A stretch of 64,000 nt of DNA from Sweltsa coloradensis (Eukaryota; Arthropoda; Insecta; Plecoptera; Chloroperlidae), in contig JAMZAV010000365.1 of assembly GCA_024449915.1 (NCBI GenBank), positions 310,001 to 374,000 on the forward strand. Reading direction: 5' to 3'. The stretch's first letter is position 1; the number at the start of each line of letters is the position of its first letter. The position numbers and the translations under genes were made by a program. Positions 11,901 through 22,352 of this stretch are shown piece by piece. The notes under the pieces were generated by a model. The model searched no databases, was not told the DNA's origin, and saw only the letters and a program-made list of their open reading frames with translations.

Positions 11901-11970
11901 TTTGCATTTAAATTCTTAAAAATGCTTGAACTTTCACAGATAGTACTAGATTTGCAAATGAAACAATTGT
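8908..11970. other. Unassigned 3 kb
   Basis: No gene recognised. A lone T-arm-like motif (minus strand, CCGGGTTCAAATCCTGG) lies at 9480-9500. A (TA)n tract at about 10066-10094 is followed by an AGGGCCTT/AAGGCCCT inverted pair at 10094-10132. Several TAGGCCTA relatives occur. Short open frames (for example 9228-9464) show no family features. Confidence 0.3.
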
Positions 11971-11977
11971 CGTAAAA

Positions 11978-12056
11978 GTATGACCCAACTGGAGATCGAA
12001 CCCAGACCTCTGGCTTTACGCGCCATGCCCATAGCTCTACCAATTGAGAACCCAAG
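11978..12056 (-). repeat. tRNA-like sequence, minus strand
   Basis: Read on the minus strand, CTCAATTGGTAGAGC is a good D-arm/box A, and about 40 bases on CTGGGTTCGATCTCCAG forms a T-arm with box B. A partial anticodon stem TGGC/GCCA encloses a loop with C rather than T at position 33, and the acceptor halves do not pair. It is most likely a tRNA pseudogene or SINE head. Confidence 0.5.
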
Positions 12057-12315
12057 ATTTGGGGTAACTAAGTACAAAGAGCTCATCTCAGTGAACACAT
12101 GGTATATTTTTGTTTTCTTCTAAGTTAAATTTTACAGGATTTATGTACAAATGAGTTTGATATGTATAATCAAAAAGCTCCATTGCAGGTATAAAAAGTG
12201 AAGGTAAAAAGTATAGCCTATTGTACTTTTTTTTAATGCTCCAATTTGTAACAATTTATAAACACATTTAATATTACACCTTTGCTATTTTTGATAACAA
12301 GTTTAAAATTTTGAA

Positions 12316-12329
12316 CCCCCCCCCCCCCC
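12316..12329. repeat. Poly-C run, 14
   Basis: Homopolymer. Confidence 0.9.
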
Positions 12330-12356
12330 GTCAAAGTAAGTTTTACTTTGATGTTT

Positions 12357-14062
12357 CCCGATCGGTTAAGTGAGAACAATGCACAACATAACAATAGGCC
12401 TAATTCAAGTATGGAGGATAATATACATGATTCTTGACTCTTTTTTAAACTTCAACATTCTTCTTCTTTACTTGACAGGTAAGCCAACATAAAAACTTGT
12501 CCGGAAAGTCAAATTTTCCTACCTATTTGGTTCATTTGGTCTCCATAAAATAGGAACAGTATTTTTATGGCTTGTTCCTACTTACCCCACATATTAATCA
12601 GGGCTGGGCAAAAGAATAGACATTTCAATACGATATCGATAAGTGGGAATATTTTCGATATTGAAATTTGGCTTCATATCGAAATATCGAAATTTACACA
12701 AAAATGCAAAATTTCATAATTTTGGTGGAGGTTGCCGGGTAGGAAGTTAAATTAAATTATCATGGCTGGTACATATGGAGGTGCCGGATCATAAAACACG
12801 ATTGTGAGATCATAAAAATCGTTTAAATGCATTTTAGGTGATATTTAGAGGTGGTGAAAAATGGTGATAATGATACTTGCGATTTTTTTAAAATGTAATT
12901 TTATTGCCTAAAATGTAATACTAATATTGTCAATAAATTACATCATTTAGAAATGGAAAAACCACATTTTGAAAACGCGAATTTTGCGAAATCTTGCGTA
13001 TAGCACGAAATAACAAACAAAATTGTATGAAACTCGTCAAAACGCGAATTAACTCGCGAAATTGGACCTTTTAGTGTGCGAAATGTAGGGGGATGGTGGA
13101 GGTGCCGGTCCAGACCGAACATTACACGCGTGCAATAGGCGGTACAGTAAACAGATGACAACGCAACAGCGTTCCGCGACGTCATGGGGTTCACGGAAAT
13201 AGACCGCCAAATTAACGGAACGTATCACAGAGTCCGCGGAAATAGTCCACCAAAATAACGGTGCGTACAAATATTTATAATTTTAATGTTGGGAACCGAT
13301 TTTGAATAGATTCTTAGGTCACAATGATCCATTCGAACTTTTTGAAATCGATGTCATCCCTAACTTAAGGGGCTACGTTTTTTTTTTTTGGGGAGGGGAT
13401 TTTTGGATTAAAAAAATGTTTTTGGCAATTATTTTTGAAATCGCAAAAAAACGTTTTTTTTTTTTTTAAACGAAAATTGTTTTTTTTATCACCATTTCTC
13501 ATAACCTCTAGTGATACCATATCAACCATATTTGGCCACAAATTAATTTATTAATAGGCCCACTCTTTAAATTTTTTTAAAAACACTAACATTTTGATAT
13601 GTTGTTATATAAAACAAAATTGTGAGATATCGATAATTGAATGATATGTCATAGCCCAGCCCTAATAATAAGTGTTCCTAGTACCCCCAAAAATGTGCTT
13701 GTTGGGGTAAGTGGGAACAACCAATGCAAATGTGGTAATTATGACCATGGGTACTAAAATTGATTGATCTTGGACGATGAAGATCAAGCCCACAAAATGC
13801 TATAATGCAAATTTGTTCAATAAATTCCACACTATTCATTAAAAAAATCATAAAGGGGAAGAATTGCTACTTAACAAACAGTTTTTTTAAACAAGGTGTC
13901 ATTGACAAAAATGCCCGTTACAATTATTCTGATTTCTTAATTATGTCCCCAAGTAGTTCACGTATTGACCTTGAACAATTGATTTTAATCAACATATTTG
14001 TAAGCGCTATAAGCGTTGTTCCTAGTTACCCCGTGTTTTTCCTACTTACCTCACTTACCCCT
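12357..14062. repeat. Dispersed GTTCCTACTTACCCC motif
   Basis: Relatives of this 15-mer occur near 12362 (reverse), 12575, 13674, 13704 (reverse), 14016, 14038 and 14050, on both sides of the hAT-like element at 12599-13664. They suggest a degraded short repeat array that was split by that insertion. Confidence 0.45.
12599..13664. mobile_element. hAT-like element, TIR CAGGGCTGGGC
   Basis: The left end CAGGGCTGGGCAAAAGA and the right end, read in reverse as AGGGCTGGGCTATGAC, form imperfect TIRs; both continue into ATTC...ATATCGATA-type sequence, giving longer subterminal similarity. TIRs of this form are common in hAT elements. The flanks (ATATTAAT and AATAATAA) are too AT-rich to prove an 8-bp duplication. 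No transposase. Three degenerate GGTGGAGGTGCCGG motifs lie inside (12724, 12775, 13094). Confidence 0.5.
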
Positions 14063-14190
14063 ATGTAAAAGTGGTGTTGAAAGTTGAAACCCTAAAGAGA
14101 CAATGTTGTGTTTGCTGTACGTAGGCCTACATATCAAGTTTTAGTGAGAGAGTATGTTGCTTATTATAGCCTATCTATCTAAATCTAATA

Positions 14191-15390
14191 CAGCGGAACC
14201 CCGATTTTACAACTTTGAAGGGACTGTACAAAAAAAATCGGTCATGGCGGGAAATCGTAAAAAACGAGATTAAAAATAAAATACAAATTAGTCTACCTAG
14301 GGAATATAATATAGGCAGGCATTTTTATTGAATGATCCAGTGTGCTACCGGCCGCCACGAGTTGAATGAGTAGCAGAGAATATAGCCACCTGCCTCTCCT
14401 CAACAAAATGCTTACGTAACGGGACTAAAATATCTATAAAAATCGAGTGCCGCTGCCAGCGTCCGTGTGTTAGCGCGTAAGTGTATGAGTGCGAGAGATA
14501 GAGTTGCGGCGATGTAACTCGTCGTTGCCAAGGTCGTAGCTGGCTGAGGGGTGGGGAGGGGCGTGCGCGGACACCGGTGCCCATACGATCCACTTCACAG
14601 CTGATTGTGCTCCAGCGCCGTTACCAGCATCTGTGTGTTAACGCGTAAGGATATGAGTGCGAGTGAGAGAGTTGCGGCGATGTAACTCGTAGTCATTGCA
14701 TCTCTACATGTCGCTACGTAGGTGTGCCGAAGTGGTGAAAATGTTGGCCTCCGCAACGCGCTTGGCGGAACTTGTTCGGTTGGGGGTTCCAATTACAACC
14801 GTCCTTTATGTTTTAGTAACAAAAAAAACCTACAAGACATTTAACGTCGCTATTTTAAACTAAAGTCCTTTTCGGTTGAAAGTCCAGAGCTGTAGAGCTG
14901 TAGAGATAGCGCTTTCCAGATCGTAGCTGGCTGCGAGGAGGGAAGGGGCGTGCGCGGACACCGGTGCGCATACGATCCACTTCACAGCCGACTGTGCACG
15001 GGTGGGGAAGAGTGACGATCGACTGAGAGGAGTGGGGGGACATGCGCCGACCCAAGTGCGCGCTCGATCCATCTGGCCCGGCTGAATATTCATTGTTCAC
15101 GACAGGTGGGAAAGGAATTTATGATGCAATGTTATCTTGCAAACTCGGTCAATCGTTTCAAAATATTATGTTGGTCATGAAACTTGACAGTTGTAAAACC
15201 GGGGTAAAGTAAGTGTTACAATATAGTTAACGCCCTGGGAATTGACACTTCCAATGCGGGAAATCGTACGATTCGCGATATTTAACATGGTTTTATATAG
15301 TAGGCCTACAACAATCCAAGGGACTTTTAAAATATGTCTTATCTGGCGGGAAATCGTTAGTGCCGGGATCGTAAAATAGGGGTTCCACTG
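14191..15390. mobile_element. pogo/Tigger-type non-autonomous element
   Basis: TIRs are CAGCGGAACCCCGATTTTAC at the left and, reversed, CAGTGGAACCCCTATTTTAC at the right, bordered by TA on both sides (14189-14190, 15391-15392). A CAG start, this TIR style and the TA target fit the pogo/Tigger branch of Tc1/mariner. Motifs such as GGCGGGAAATCGT repeat near both ends. The middle contains duplicated blocks, for example ACACCGGTGC followed by CATACGATCCACTTCACAG at about 14570 and 14960. No transposase frame is seen, so it is non-autonomous. Minus-strand open frames here are by-products of the GC-rich duplicated blocks. Confidence 0.75.
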
Positions 15391-15456
15391 TAGACCTAGT
15401 TGTACTATTCAGGACAAACAAAGTTTACATAAAAGCACTTACCACAATCTGTCGAC

Positions 15457-16378
15457 CAGTGGCGTCGGAACAGGGGGGGGCAAGGGGGGCATTGCCCCCC
15501 CCTAACTTCCATGCCATGGGGGCATAGGGGGGCAGATTTTAGAGTTGAAAAATCAAGATTTTTACTCTACTTTTTGGGACAGCAACGTCGAATGATCCTG
15601 TCAACAATTCATTTCCAGGAATAAACAACCCAACAATATAGCAGAAATGTTAGGTTGGCTGACTGAACCGTCTATCTGACTATCTTTATAACTAGCCACC
15701 CGTATTATATTGTGTGCTGGTCACTCAGTGGACACGAAACGTAACTCAGACTCACGTCTAATCCAAACATCCCTTGGAATGATTTGCTAGAGTTATTGGT
15801 AGACGCAAGTTGGGATTTGGTTCGCACGTGTCGCATCGTTATGCGTTCACTGTTCACTGTTCAGTCATCTTTGGAGTGGTGTATAGTGACTGTGATTATA
15901 GCGAAGTGGCAAGTGGGAAAGATTATTTATTCCTCTTAGAGTGTAAGTAGTGTAGTGTGAAGTGTAAAGTAAAGTGTAAGTGTGTGTGTAGTTTTTCGTG
16001 TTTAATTTAAAAAAAATATGAAACGTACTAAACAGCCTTCAGTTAGTATTTTTTTTTTTAAAGAAGAGGGTAAAACAAAAATATGTTTGCCTGTATACTT
16101 CGTCATAACATAAAAAAAATGAGTTGTTATTTATTAAATGGGCCACTTCACGTTAATTTCTTGAGTTTTTAGATCGCAGATAGTTGATGTAAAACATCGT
16201 TTACAGAGTCCGAGTGCAGTTAAAACATGACGAAATAACTGTAGTAAAGTGAAATTTTTTCGCCTTCGGCGAATAGGGCCTCTGGCGGCTGGGGCTTCGC
16301 CCCAGATCCCAGCTATACCCTACCAAATCTACCAATTGATTTGCCCCCCCCAACTTTCAAAACGTTCCGACGCGCCTG
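15457..16378 (+). mobile_element. hAT element, internally deleted
   Basis: TIRs CAGTGGCGTCGGAAC and, reversed from the right, CAGGCGCGTCGGAAC are flanked by the exact 8-bp duplication CTGTCGAC (15449-15456 and 16379-16386). Eight-base duplications and CAGNG-type ends are hAT hallmarks. Inside both ends are poly-G/poly-C stretches. The interior keeps a promoter-side region and the start of a transposase (next entry) and then runs into non-coding sequence. Confidence 0.8.
16018..16113 (+). pseudogene. hAT transposase N-terminus remnant
   Basis: An ATG opens a 31-codon frame starting MKRTKQPSVSIFFFKEE. Many hAT transposases begin with M-K-R-x-K-Q-x-S-x-x-x-F-F, so this is probably the original start codon. 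The frame stops soon after, and no BED finger or catalytic region follows before the 3' TIR, which shows a large internal deletion. Confidence 0.55.
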
Positions 16379-16386
16379 CTGTCGAC

Positions 16387-17188
16387 CTAACAACTGCTAA
16401 CCAGATTGATCACTAGATCATGGTCAACGTTTAAATCTCAAGTTGTTTGTCCTATTCTCAATCCTTTTTATTTCCATGTTGTTTTACTCGGGACAAGGAG
16501 ATTCAATAAGAGCAGCTGAGATTAAGTATCATGGACGATACAGACATACACCACACCCACTACCAGGGGACACTAGGGTTCACTCCACAGTTTACTCCCT
16601 CCACAGTATCCTCGAGCTGGCAAGCATTGGAAAAACATTGAACTTTCCACCATTAAGCCAAAGGAGTTCCAACTTCCAATGCCTGTTGAATAGGGTTAGC
16701 AACTTTTCAATCAAACTATTATCAGTGTTGGTTTTTAAATCGGGGTGCATTCCTAACGTATAGTTAATTTTTTCTATTTTTACTAGGCCTATTTTACTTG
16801 GATGAACCAGCAGATACAATGTGTTATGTTTAGGCCACCTACTGTGCTCTTAAAAGATGGCAAAATCCAATGTTACCTTGAAAAGTAGAACAATGATGCC
16901 AAAAGATAAGATAGCCTAGGTCTACCGAGCAAGATAAATAATTCGCTTTCAGAAAAGGCTGGATGGATGAAGTCTTGTTGATTGGTTGAAGATGTCACGA
17001 GCTCGAAAACGTGGAAAAACAGTGAAAAACAGCACGGGACTACGAAATTATGGCATCATAAGCGGATCAACGTACAACCGTTGGACGTAGTAGGGAATTG
17101 TTCTTATGAAATGTGTACTGGACCACACAAAATTTGTCGTAAAAAAGTTTGACTGTAAGGTAATGTAAACTGTGGTGTGAGCTAGTCA
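16387..17188. other. Unassigned
   Basis: The open frame at 16443-16763 begins with a hydrophobic stretch but has no recognisable family features. Nothing else seen. Confidence 0.25.
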
Positions 17189-17268
17189 ACATGCTGGGAA
17201 CATGCAAACATGCTGGGAACATGCAAACATGATGAAAACATGCAAAAATGCTGGGAACATGCTAGTGC
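17189..17268. repeat. Minisatellite of AACATGCTGGGAACATGCAA
   Basis: About four units of 20 bp, the third with GATGAAAACATG instead of GCTGGGAACATG. Confidence 0.8.
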
Positions 17269-18015
17269 TTCTTCATGACCACTAGCTTAACGATATCATC
17301 GCTTCACTCACTGACAACTGCTGTGTCAGATAACTTAAGAGACTGCAAGAAACAAAAAAGTTAACAGACTTTATAAAATTACTTTAACAAATGAAATAGT
17401 TAAGCAAGTAGTCGAGCACCGTACCGAACATGCAGAGTAAGGGAGGATAGAGGGATTAGGAATAAATCAACTGTTCCATGAACTGACTTACAAAGAAATA
17501 TTTCAATGATTGTGCGATAAGAGCGTAGTCGGCTGAATATGACGATGTGCGGGACGCTGAAGTCTTCACATGAGCTGCGACATACGATGTGGAAGGTTCT
17601 CGCGGAGCCTTCTTGACGATCACACAGGTTCCTCTGATTCCTGAAATGTGCAACACAGTGAATAGTAGGGTTGCACAAGGATAAAATAAAATTATTGATA
17701 ATTGGCATTACCACAAAATTATCATTATACTGAAAAATTTTGGTGGTCCCGCCTGAATTTTTATGTTCGTAATCAATAGTCTTTTTTGGGGAATGGTCGT
17801 GGGGCTCGAAGCCTCTCCTCTGGTATGCTCAGTCCCTGGTGCGAAGCACCTACAACTAAATATCTGATGTGTGCCAGAGTTGGGCAACGGACAGCGTCCG
17901 TGCGCTGCATGGTGGTTGGTGACAGATACCGTTGATTTCGGTTAAATACCGCCGGAGCTCGGGAATGGCAACAAACCACTAGGTTTTTACATACTAGGAT
18001 TTAATAAGTAGCAGC
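17269..18015. other. Unassigned, with a hAT-like end fragment
   Basis: At about 17667-17720 AGGGTTGCACAAGGATAAAAT followed by ATTATTGATAATTG resembles the left end of the element at 7744; no matching right end was found. The remainder shows nothing recognisable. Confidence 0.35.
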
Positions 18016-18021
18016 ACCCAT

Positions 18022-18750
18022 GGCAGAAAAAGTCTCACAAGACAAGAGACTCTTTGCTGATGATGGCAGCTTGCTTGTTAAAGGCTCATCAAGTGTTGTA
18101 CTTAAAACTAATGCAGAAAATAAAATAGCTAAAGCAAGTGACTGGTATCAAAACAAAACAATAAATTAGTATTTAATTCTAGCAAAACTAACTTTATTCA
18201 GTTTCATTCATCACAAAAACGTAAACATCTAGATAAAATCAATTCTATTACAAATGTAGTGGATGGATTAATTATTTTGCCTGTATCGCATTTAAAGTCT
18301 CTAGGCATAATTTTAGATGAAAATCTTAGTTGGTCACAACATTGTTTGAGCCTCTGTAGTAAACTTAGTTCGGCTTGCTTCGCAATTAGATCCATAAAGG
18401 AAATAGCAGGGTTAAATGTGGCTAAGATAGTTTATCATTCTAACTTTGAATCTCACCTACCGGTACGTTATGGAATAGAATTTTGGGGACACTCAGTAAA
18501 TGTAGATACATTATTTAAATTACAAAAAAAGGCAGTGAGAAACATGTGTGGCCTTAAATCATCTAGTTATGTTAAGGCTCACTGCAAGCCGCTATTCATT
18601 AAACACAAAATATTAACCCTCTATTCCCTGTATATTTTGGAGGCAACCTCTCTTGTTAAATGTCTTACACATTCAAATAAACCTTCCTTAAACCATGAAG
18701 TACACCAGCACAACACTCGTCATAATAAAGACGTTCATTCTACACAGTAT
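18022..18750 (+). pseudogene. Non-LTR retrotransposon RT, 3' part (first segment)
   Basis: The sequence begins at the RT catalytic motif, LFADDGSLLV at about 18048-18078, and continues through a thumb-like region with SLGIILDENLSWSQH (open from 18259) and LQKKAVRNMCG to the H-N-T-R motif near 18713. There is at least one frameshift near 18165. It is 5'-truncated. At 18750 the frame is broken by the TIR element at 18751-19452, and the same protein resumes at 19453. The H-N-T-R tail is typical of Jockey/CR1-like elements; the exact clade cannot be set by eye. Confidence 0.8.
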
Positions 18751-19452
18751 ACCGTATTGTTCCGAATATAGCACGACCTCGAATATAACACGACCCCCAA
18801 TTTTTCAGAATCATTTCAAGAAAAAAGAAAAAAATCAAAGAAAATTAAAATGTACATGAAACACTTACAACAAAACATTTTGAACAATGTTAGGGCCTAG
18901 GCCTATGGCTTTTACAGGGTAGGGCATGGGTAGGGCCAAGCACAAGCTCACATGTCAACCACAGTTCACCAGTCTGATTCCTGGTCTTCAATGTTTACGT
19001 CGTAGGCCTAGGCCTAGCTCCTTCGCAATCCCTTGCTGATTTGTAAGGCAGAGGAACCTTTCTTTTCCACGCGATCAGCAGTCTTCATTTGTTCATCTTG
19101 AGCCATTTCATCTTCTCCTTCATCACTCATTATTACGTTACGTAGACTCTTAGCAACGTAGATAGACAACCCCACGAACAAAATCTATGTAGGTCAAGCT
19201 AGGTCCCGATGTGATCACGGCCAAGGATTCTGACGACTAGCAGACAGTTTCGCCCAAGGTTCGGCCGAGTTTCAGTGGCATCGAGTGGGTGGGCGGGGCG
19301 AAGCGCAGCAGACAATGCGCGGGAGTTGTATAGAGGCGTGGCCTATGTTCAGGCGCTATTTCAAATGCAAGCGCGCGGAAATAACGCGAGTGCTGTTTTT
19401 GAGATTGTATTTTCGGAAAAAAACATCGCGCTATATTCGGAACAATACGGTA
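18751..19452. mobile_element. TIR DNA element, TACCGTATTGTTCCGAATATA
   Basis: The left end TACCGTATTGTTCCGAATAT is an exact inverted match to the right end at 19432-19452. It splits the RT reading frame at 18022-19678. Removing CCGTATTG...CAATACGGTA with one GTA restores H-S-T-Q-Y-E-A-N in frame, so the target duplication is probably GTA or TA. A minus-strand frame from about 19130 down starts MSDEGEDEMAQDEQMK and may be transposase-related, but I do not recognise it. A 117-bp relative lies at 26680-26796. Confidence 0.75.
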
Positions 19453-19678
19453 GTACGAAGCTAACTCAAAATAACTCTATGTACATATTAATTTTAAACT
19501 TTTTAATAAATTGCCAGACCTGATAGCTAATGCAAAAGATCTAATAACATTTTGAAGAAAACTTAAAACATTATTGACCCTTAAAGCCTACTACACCTTG
19601 GAGGAGTTCCTTCAAGACAAAGATCTTGGATTTGACGATAAGAGAGCGATTGAGGCTATTTCAAGTACTGTCGTATAG
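19453..19678 (+). pseudogene. Non-LTR RT C-terminus (second segment)
   Basis: This continues the RT cut at 18750. With one small frameshift it reads LPDLIANAKDLITF, then LKAYYTLEEFLQDKDL, ending ISSTVV and a stop at 19676-19678. The segment is followed by a 3' UTR that is itself interrupted at 19862/19863 by a Helentron-like element and resumes at 20809. Confidence 0.75.
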
Positions 19679-19862
19679 TTTAAATTTAGATGATCAATGT
19701 AATGCTTTAAATGTTTCATTGTCAGTGCATAACTTCTAGTCATTCAAAGATGTGAAAATATTGTTTTGTTATCTAGGTCTAGCTGTGTATCTGATTAGTT
19801 ATATTGTGATCACTGAATTTTATTTTATTTCACTATGTTATTGTTTTTATTATAATAATTAT

Positions 19863-20808
19863 TGGATGAGCGAAGCGAAGACTTCAATTTCACTGACCCC
19901 CAAAAAATTTAGCTCGGTTGTTTTTTTGTTTTGTTTTGTTTTTTTTTTTTTTTTTTTTTTGTCTGTTTTGTTCGCACGATTCCGGGCAAACGGCATATGC
20001 GATCTTGATGAAAATTGAAGGGGACCTTCGAAATCTCTGAACTTAGACGTGCCACGTTTTTGGGTACAATCGAAGGAATATTTCTCATGAATATCGCATT
20101 TTTACGATTTTTTTTCGATTTTTAGTGCGATATTTTCGAGACATTTGGGCCGATTCTGACCAAACGGGTAAGGCTACAACGTTCATATTTCACATGGACA
20201 TTAAGGTAATGGTGATGTATTGCTTTCTGAAAGAAAAAGTTGAAAAAGTTAGCCAGAATCTATAGAAATAAAGCTTTAATATAAGTTTTTTGACTTTTTG
20301 TGCGATATTTTCGTGCCATTTGGGTCAATTCTGACCAAACGGGTGAGGCTACAACGTTCATATTTCACATGGACATTAAGGTAATGGTGATGTATTGCTT
20401 TCTGAAAGGAAAAGTTGGAAAAGTTAGTCAATATCTATAGAAATAAAGCTTTTAATATAAGTTTTTTGACTTTTAGTGCGATATTTTCGTGACATTTGGG
20501 CCAATTCTGACAAAACGGGTGGGCCGTCAACGTTCATATTATACATGGACATTAAGGTTATAGTAATGTAGTACCTTTTAAAAGAAAAAAATGAAAAAAT
20601 GAGCCAGAATCCATAGAAATAAAGCTTTTAATATAAGTTTTTACGGTAAATAATACCAATTGACAGGTAACAAAAGAAATTTGACAACAATCACTTACAA
20701 TGCGTAGGTAGCAAAACAAAGCACTTGCAAAAGTAAAGATATCCCACGCAAACTAAAAACTTTAAAAAGCTCATCCATCAACGCGGCGGGACTTTAGCGT
20801 TTTCCTAG
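19863..20808 (+). mobile_element. Helentron-like non-autonomous element, family 1, copy A
   Basis: The 5' end reads TGGATGAGCGAAGCGAAG and the 3' region GCTCATCCATCAACGCGG, so GGATGAGC/GCTCATCC forms a subterminal inverted repeat. The 3' end has an AACGC...GCGTT hairpin and ends TTTTCCTAG. Flanks are T on each side (19862, 20809), that is, insertion between two Ts with no duplication. Inside are a T-rich tract and three 175-176-bp monomers (GCGATATTTTCG at 20127, 20302, 20478). Asymmetric terminal inverted repeats, a 3' hairpin, a T/T target and an internal minisatellite match what is known of Helentron-associated (HINE/HLE2) elements. The insertion lies in the 3' UTR of the RT relic. Confidence 0.75.
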
Positions 20809-20938
20809 TTATTACAATATTGTTATTGTGTAAATCAGGCGACACAAGCTTCACTGATTGTCTTGGTTTAACATTTACTTGTATACCTGTACTTGTATAA
20901 TTGTTTAACTTGTCTGAATAAAAATTGAAATTGAAAAT
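20809..20938 (+). other. 3' UTR and tail of the split RT element
   Basis: Downstream of copy A the sequence runs to CTGAATAAAAATTGAAATTGAAAA, an AATAAA signal followed by a short TTGAAA repeat tail of the kind ending many Jockey-like retrotransposons. Confidence 0.6.
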
Positions 20939-21300
20939 CCAAGGAGAGTTATTTTAAGCGTCACGGAGGTCTTATGTTACACAAGAGTTGCTAGAGTCAA
21001 ATAACTTACCAGTCCACACAATTCTTCTAAACCGGTGGCGTCAGCGGTGACGTGCAACGACAATGAATGTTCTTGTTTCTCGTCAACGACTCTAGAGTTC
21101 CTCAAACTCCTGAAAGTAAAAAACACAGAGTAACTAACAATTCAAACATAGCTAGGCTCTATAGTTGTTCCAAACAAACCTTCCTGATGTTTGCAACATG
21201 GCCTGTTTTTGAAGCTATATTTTTAAGTGTTTATATATCAAGTTTTAAATGAGGATATATTCCTGATCATTTAGGGGTAAAAATTTAATGTCGCAAATTG
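20939..21300. other. Unassigned
   Basis: No gene recognised; short open frame at 21067-21252 has no family features. Confidence 0.25.
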
Positions 21301-21304
21301 AAGA

Positions 21305-21552
21305 GATAACATAAAAGTGGTTAGGACATGTCAAAAGGATGGAAAGAGCAAGATTGCGGAGAAAAATGATGGAATTAGAAATTCCAGGTAGGAGACCAAG
21401 GGGCAGACCACGACAACGATGACAGAATAGAGTGAGGAAAGACATGGAACAGCAAGGAGGAGACTGGAATGTGGTGGCAGGAGAGAAGAAGATGGAGAGG
21501 CCTATCTTCAATGCCGACCCAACGCAGAGTTGAGCAATAAATAATGAATAAT
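21305..21552 (+). pseudogene. RTE-like RT C-terminal tail
   Basis: With one in-frame stop it reads KWLGHVKRMERARL, then IPGRRPRGRPRQR and DWNVVAGEKKMERP. This W-x-G-H-x-x-R-M ... GRRxRGRPxxR ... pattern is the C-terminal region of RTE/craft-like non-LTR elements. It ends in AATAATGATGATGAC, a typical (ATG)n-like tail. Only about 240 bp of the 3' end is present. The long minus-strand frames here are shadows. Confidence 0.75.
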
Positions 21553-21984
21553 GATGATGACTTGGAACAATGGTGGCATGGTAATAGATGGCTGTTTTTC
21601 TCATCATGTGATTGATGCGAAATGGCGGCAAAACTGTAGTTTTTGACATTTGTCAACGTTTTGGGGTTATGGGTAGGCCTATCATGTAAAAGTGTTTTTG
21701 AATATGCGACAAAAATGCAATGAGCGTGAATAGATGTGATAAATGCGACTATTTGCGATGAAAGCACGATAAAGGCTATTGTTCGTTGGTAGGATACTAA
21801 ATAACTAACTGTTTCCTCGGCCCCGGACAGAAGTTTATGCGAGTGCGAAATGCATTTTGAGAATCCAGCCTCGCTAATTTTTAGTGGAGTATGAAATAGG
21901 AAGTATGAAATGGGAGTAACTTGATAGGGAGATGAGAGCAATAAGCAAAGCATGGGAGAAGATTGAACACTTTTAGAGAAAGGA
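21553..21984. other. Unassigned
   Basis: No recognisable content on either strand. Confidence 0.25.
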
Positions 21985-22352
21985 AGGTGATGATACGGTA
22001 CTAACAGACTCAAGTGCGTCTATCCAGAGTGAGTGCAGAAGAAGTAGAAGTGGAAATAAGAAATTGCAAGATCAAAAACCTGAGGTTGATGAACGCAGGT
22101 AACACTGTAACACTACAGTGGATACCGGCACACTGCGGCATAAACGGAAACGAGAAAGCTGATTTCCTTGCTAAAAGGGGAAGTAAAACTAAGCAATTCA
22201 TAAACAACATTTCATACAGATCAGCTAAGGCACATCTGAAATCAGTCAGCAACTCTGAAGTAAAGAAAGCATGGAAGGAGAAAGGCAAGAATAAAGTGTG
22301 GAGTGAGCTGGTTAATACAAGGAAAAGAAGAAATGATAAGACAAGCCATTAT
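21985..22352 (+). pseudogene. Non-LTR retrotransposon RNase H domain (left segment)
   Basis: Reads TVLTDSSASIQ (Asp of the second RNase H motif), then after a frameshift near 22025 the segment VTLQWIPAHCGINGNEKADF, containing the H-C-G and GNEKAD motif with the last catalytic Asp. Such a domain follows the RT in I-, R1- or Jockey-group elements. The frame continues to K-T-S-H-Y, where the 3.8-kb TIR element is inserted; it resumes at 26131. Confidence 0.8.

Noticed and set aside
21375..22013. 212-codon minus-strand open frame
   Set aside because: Antisense to the RTE-like tail and flanking DNA; Ser/Leu/His-rich without any domain.
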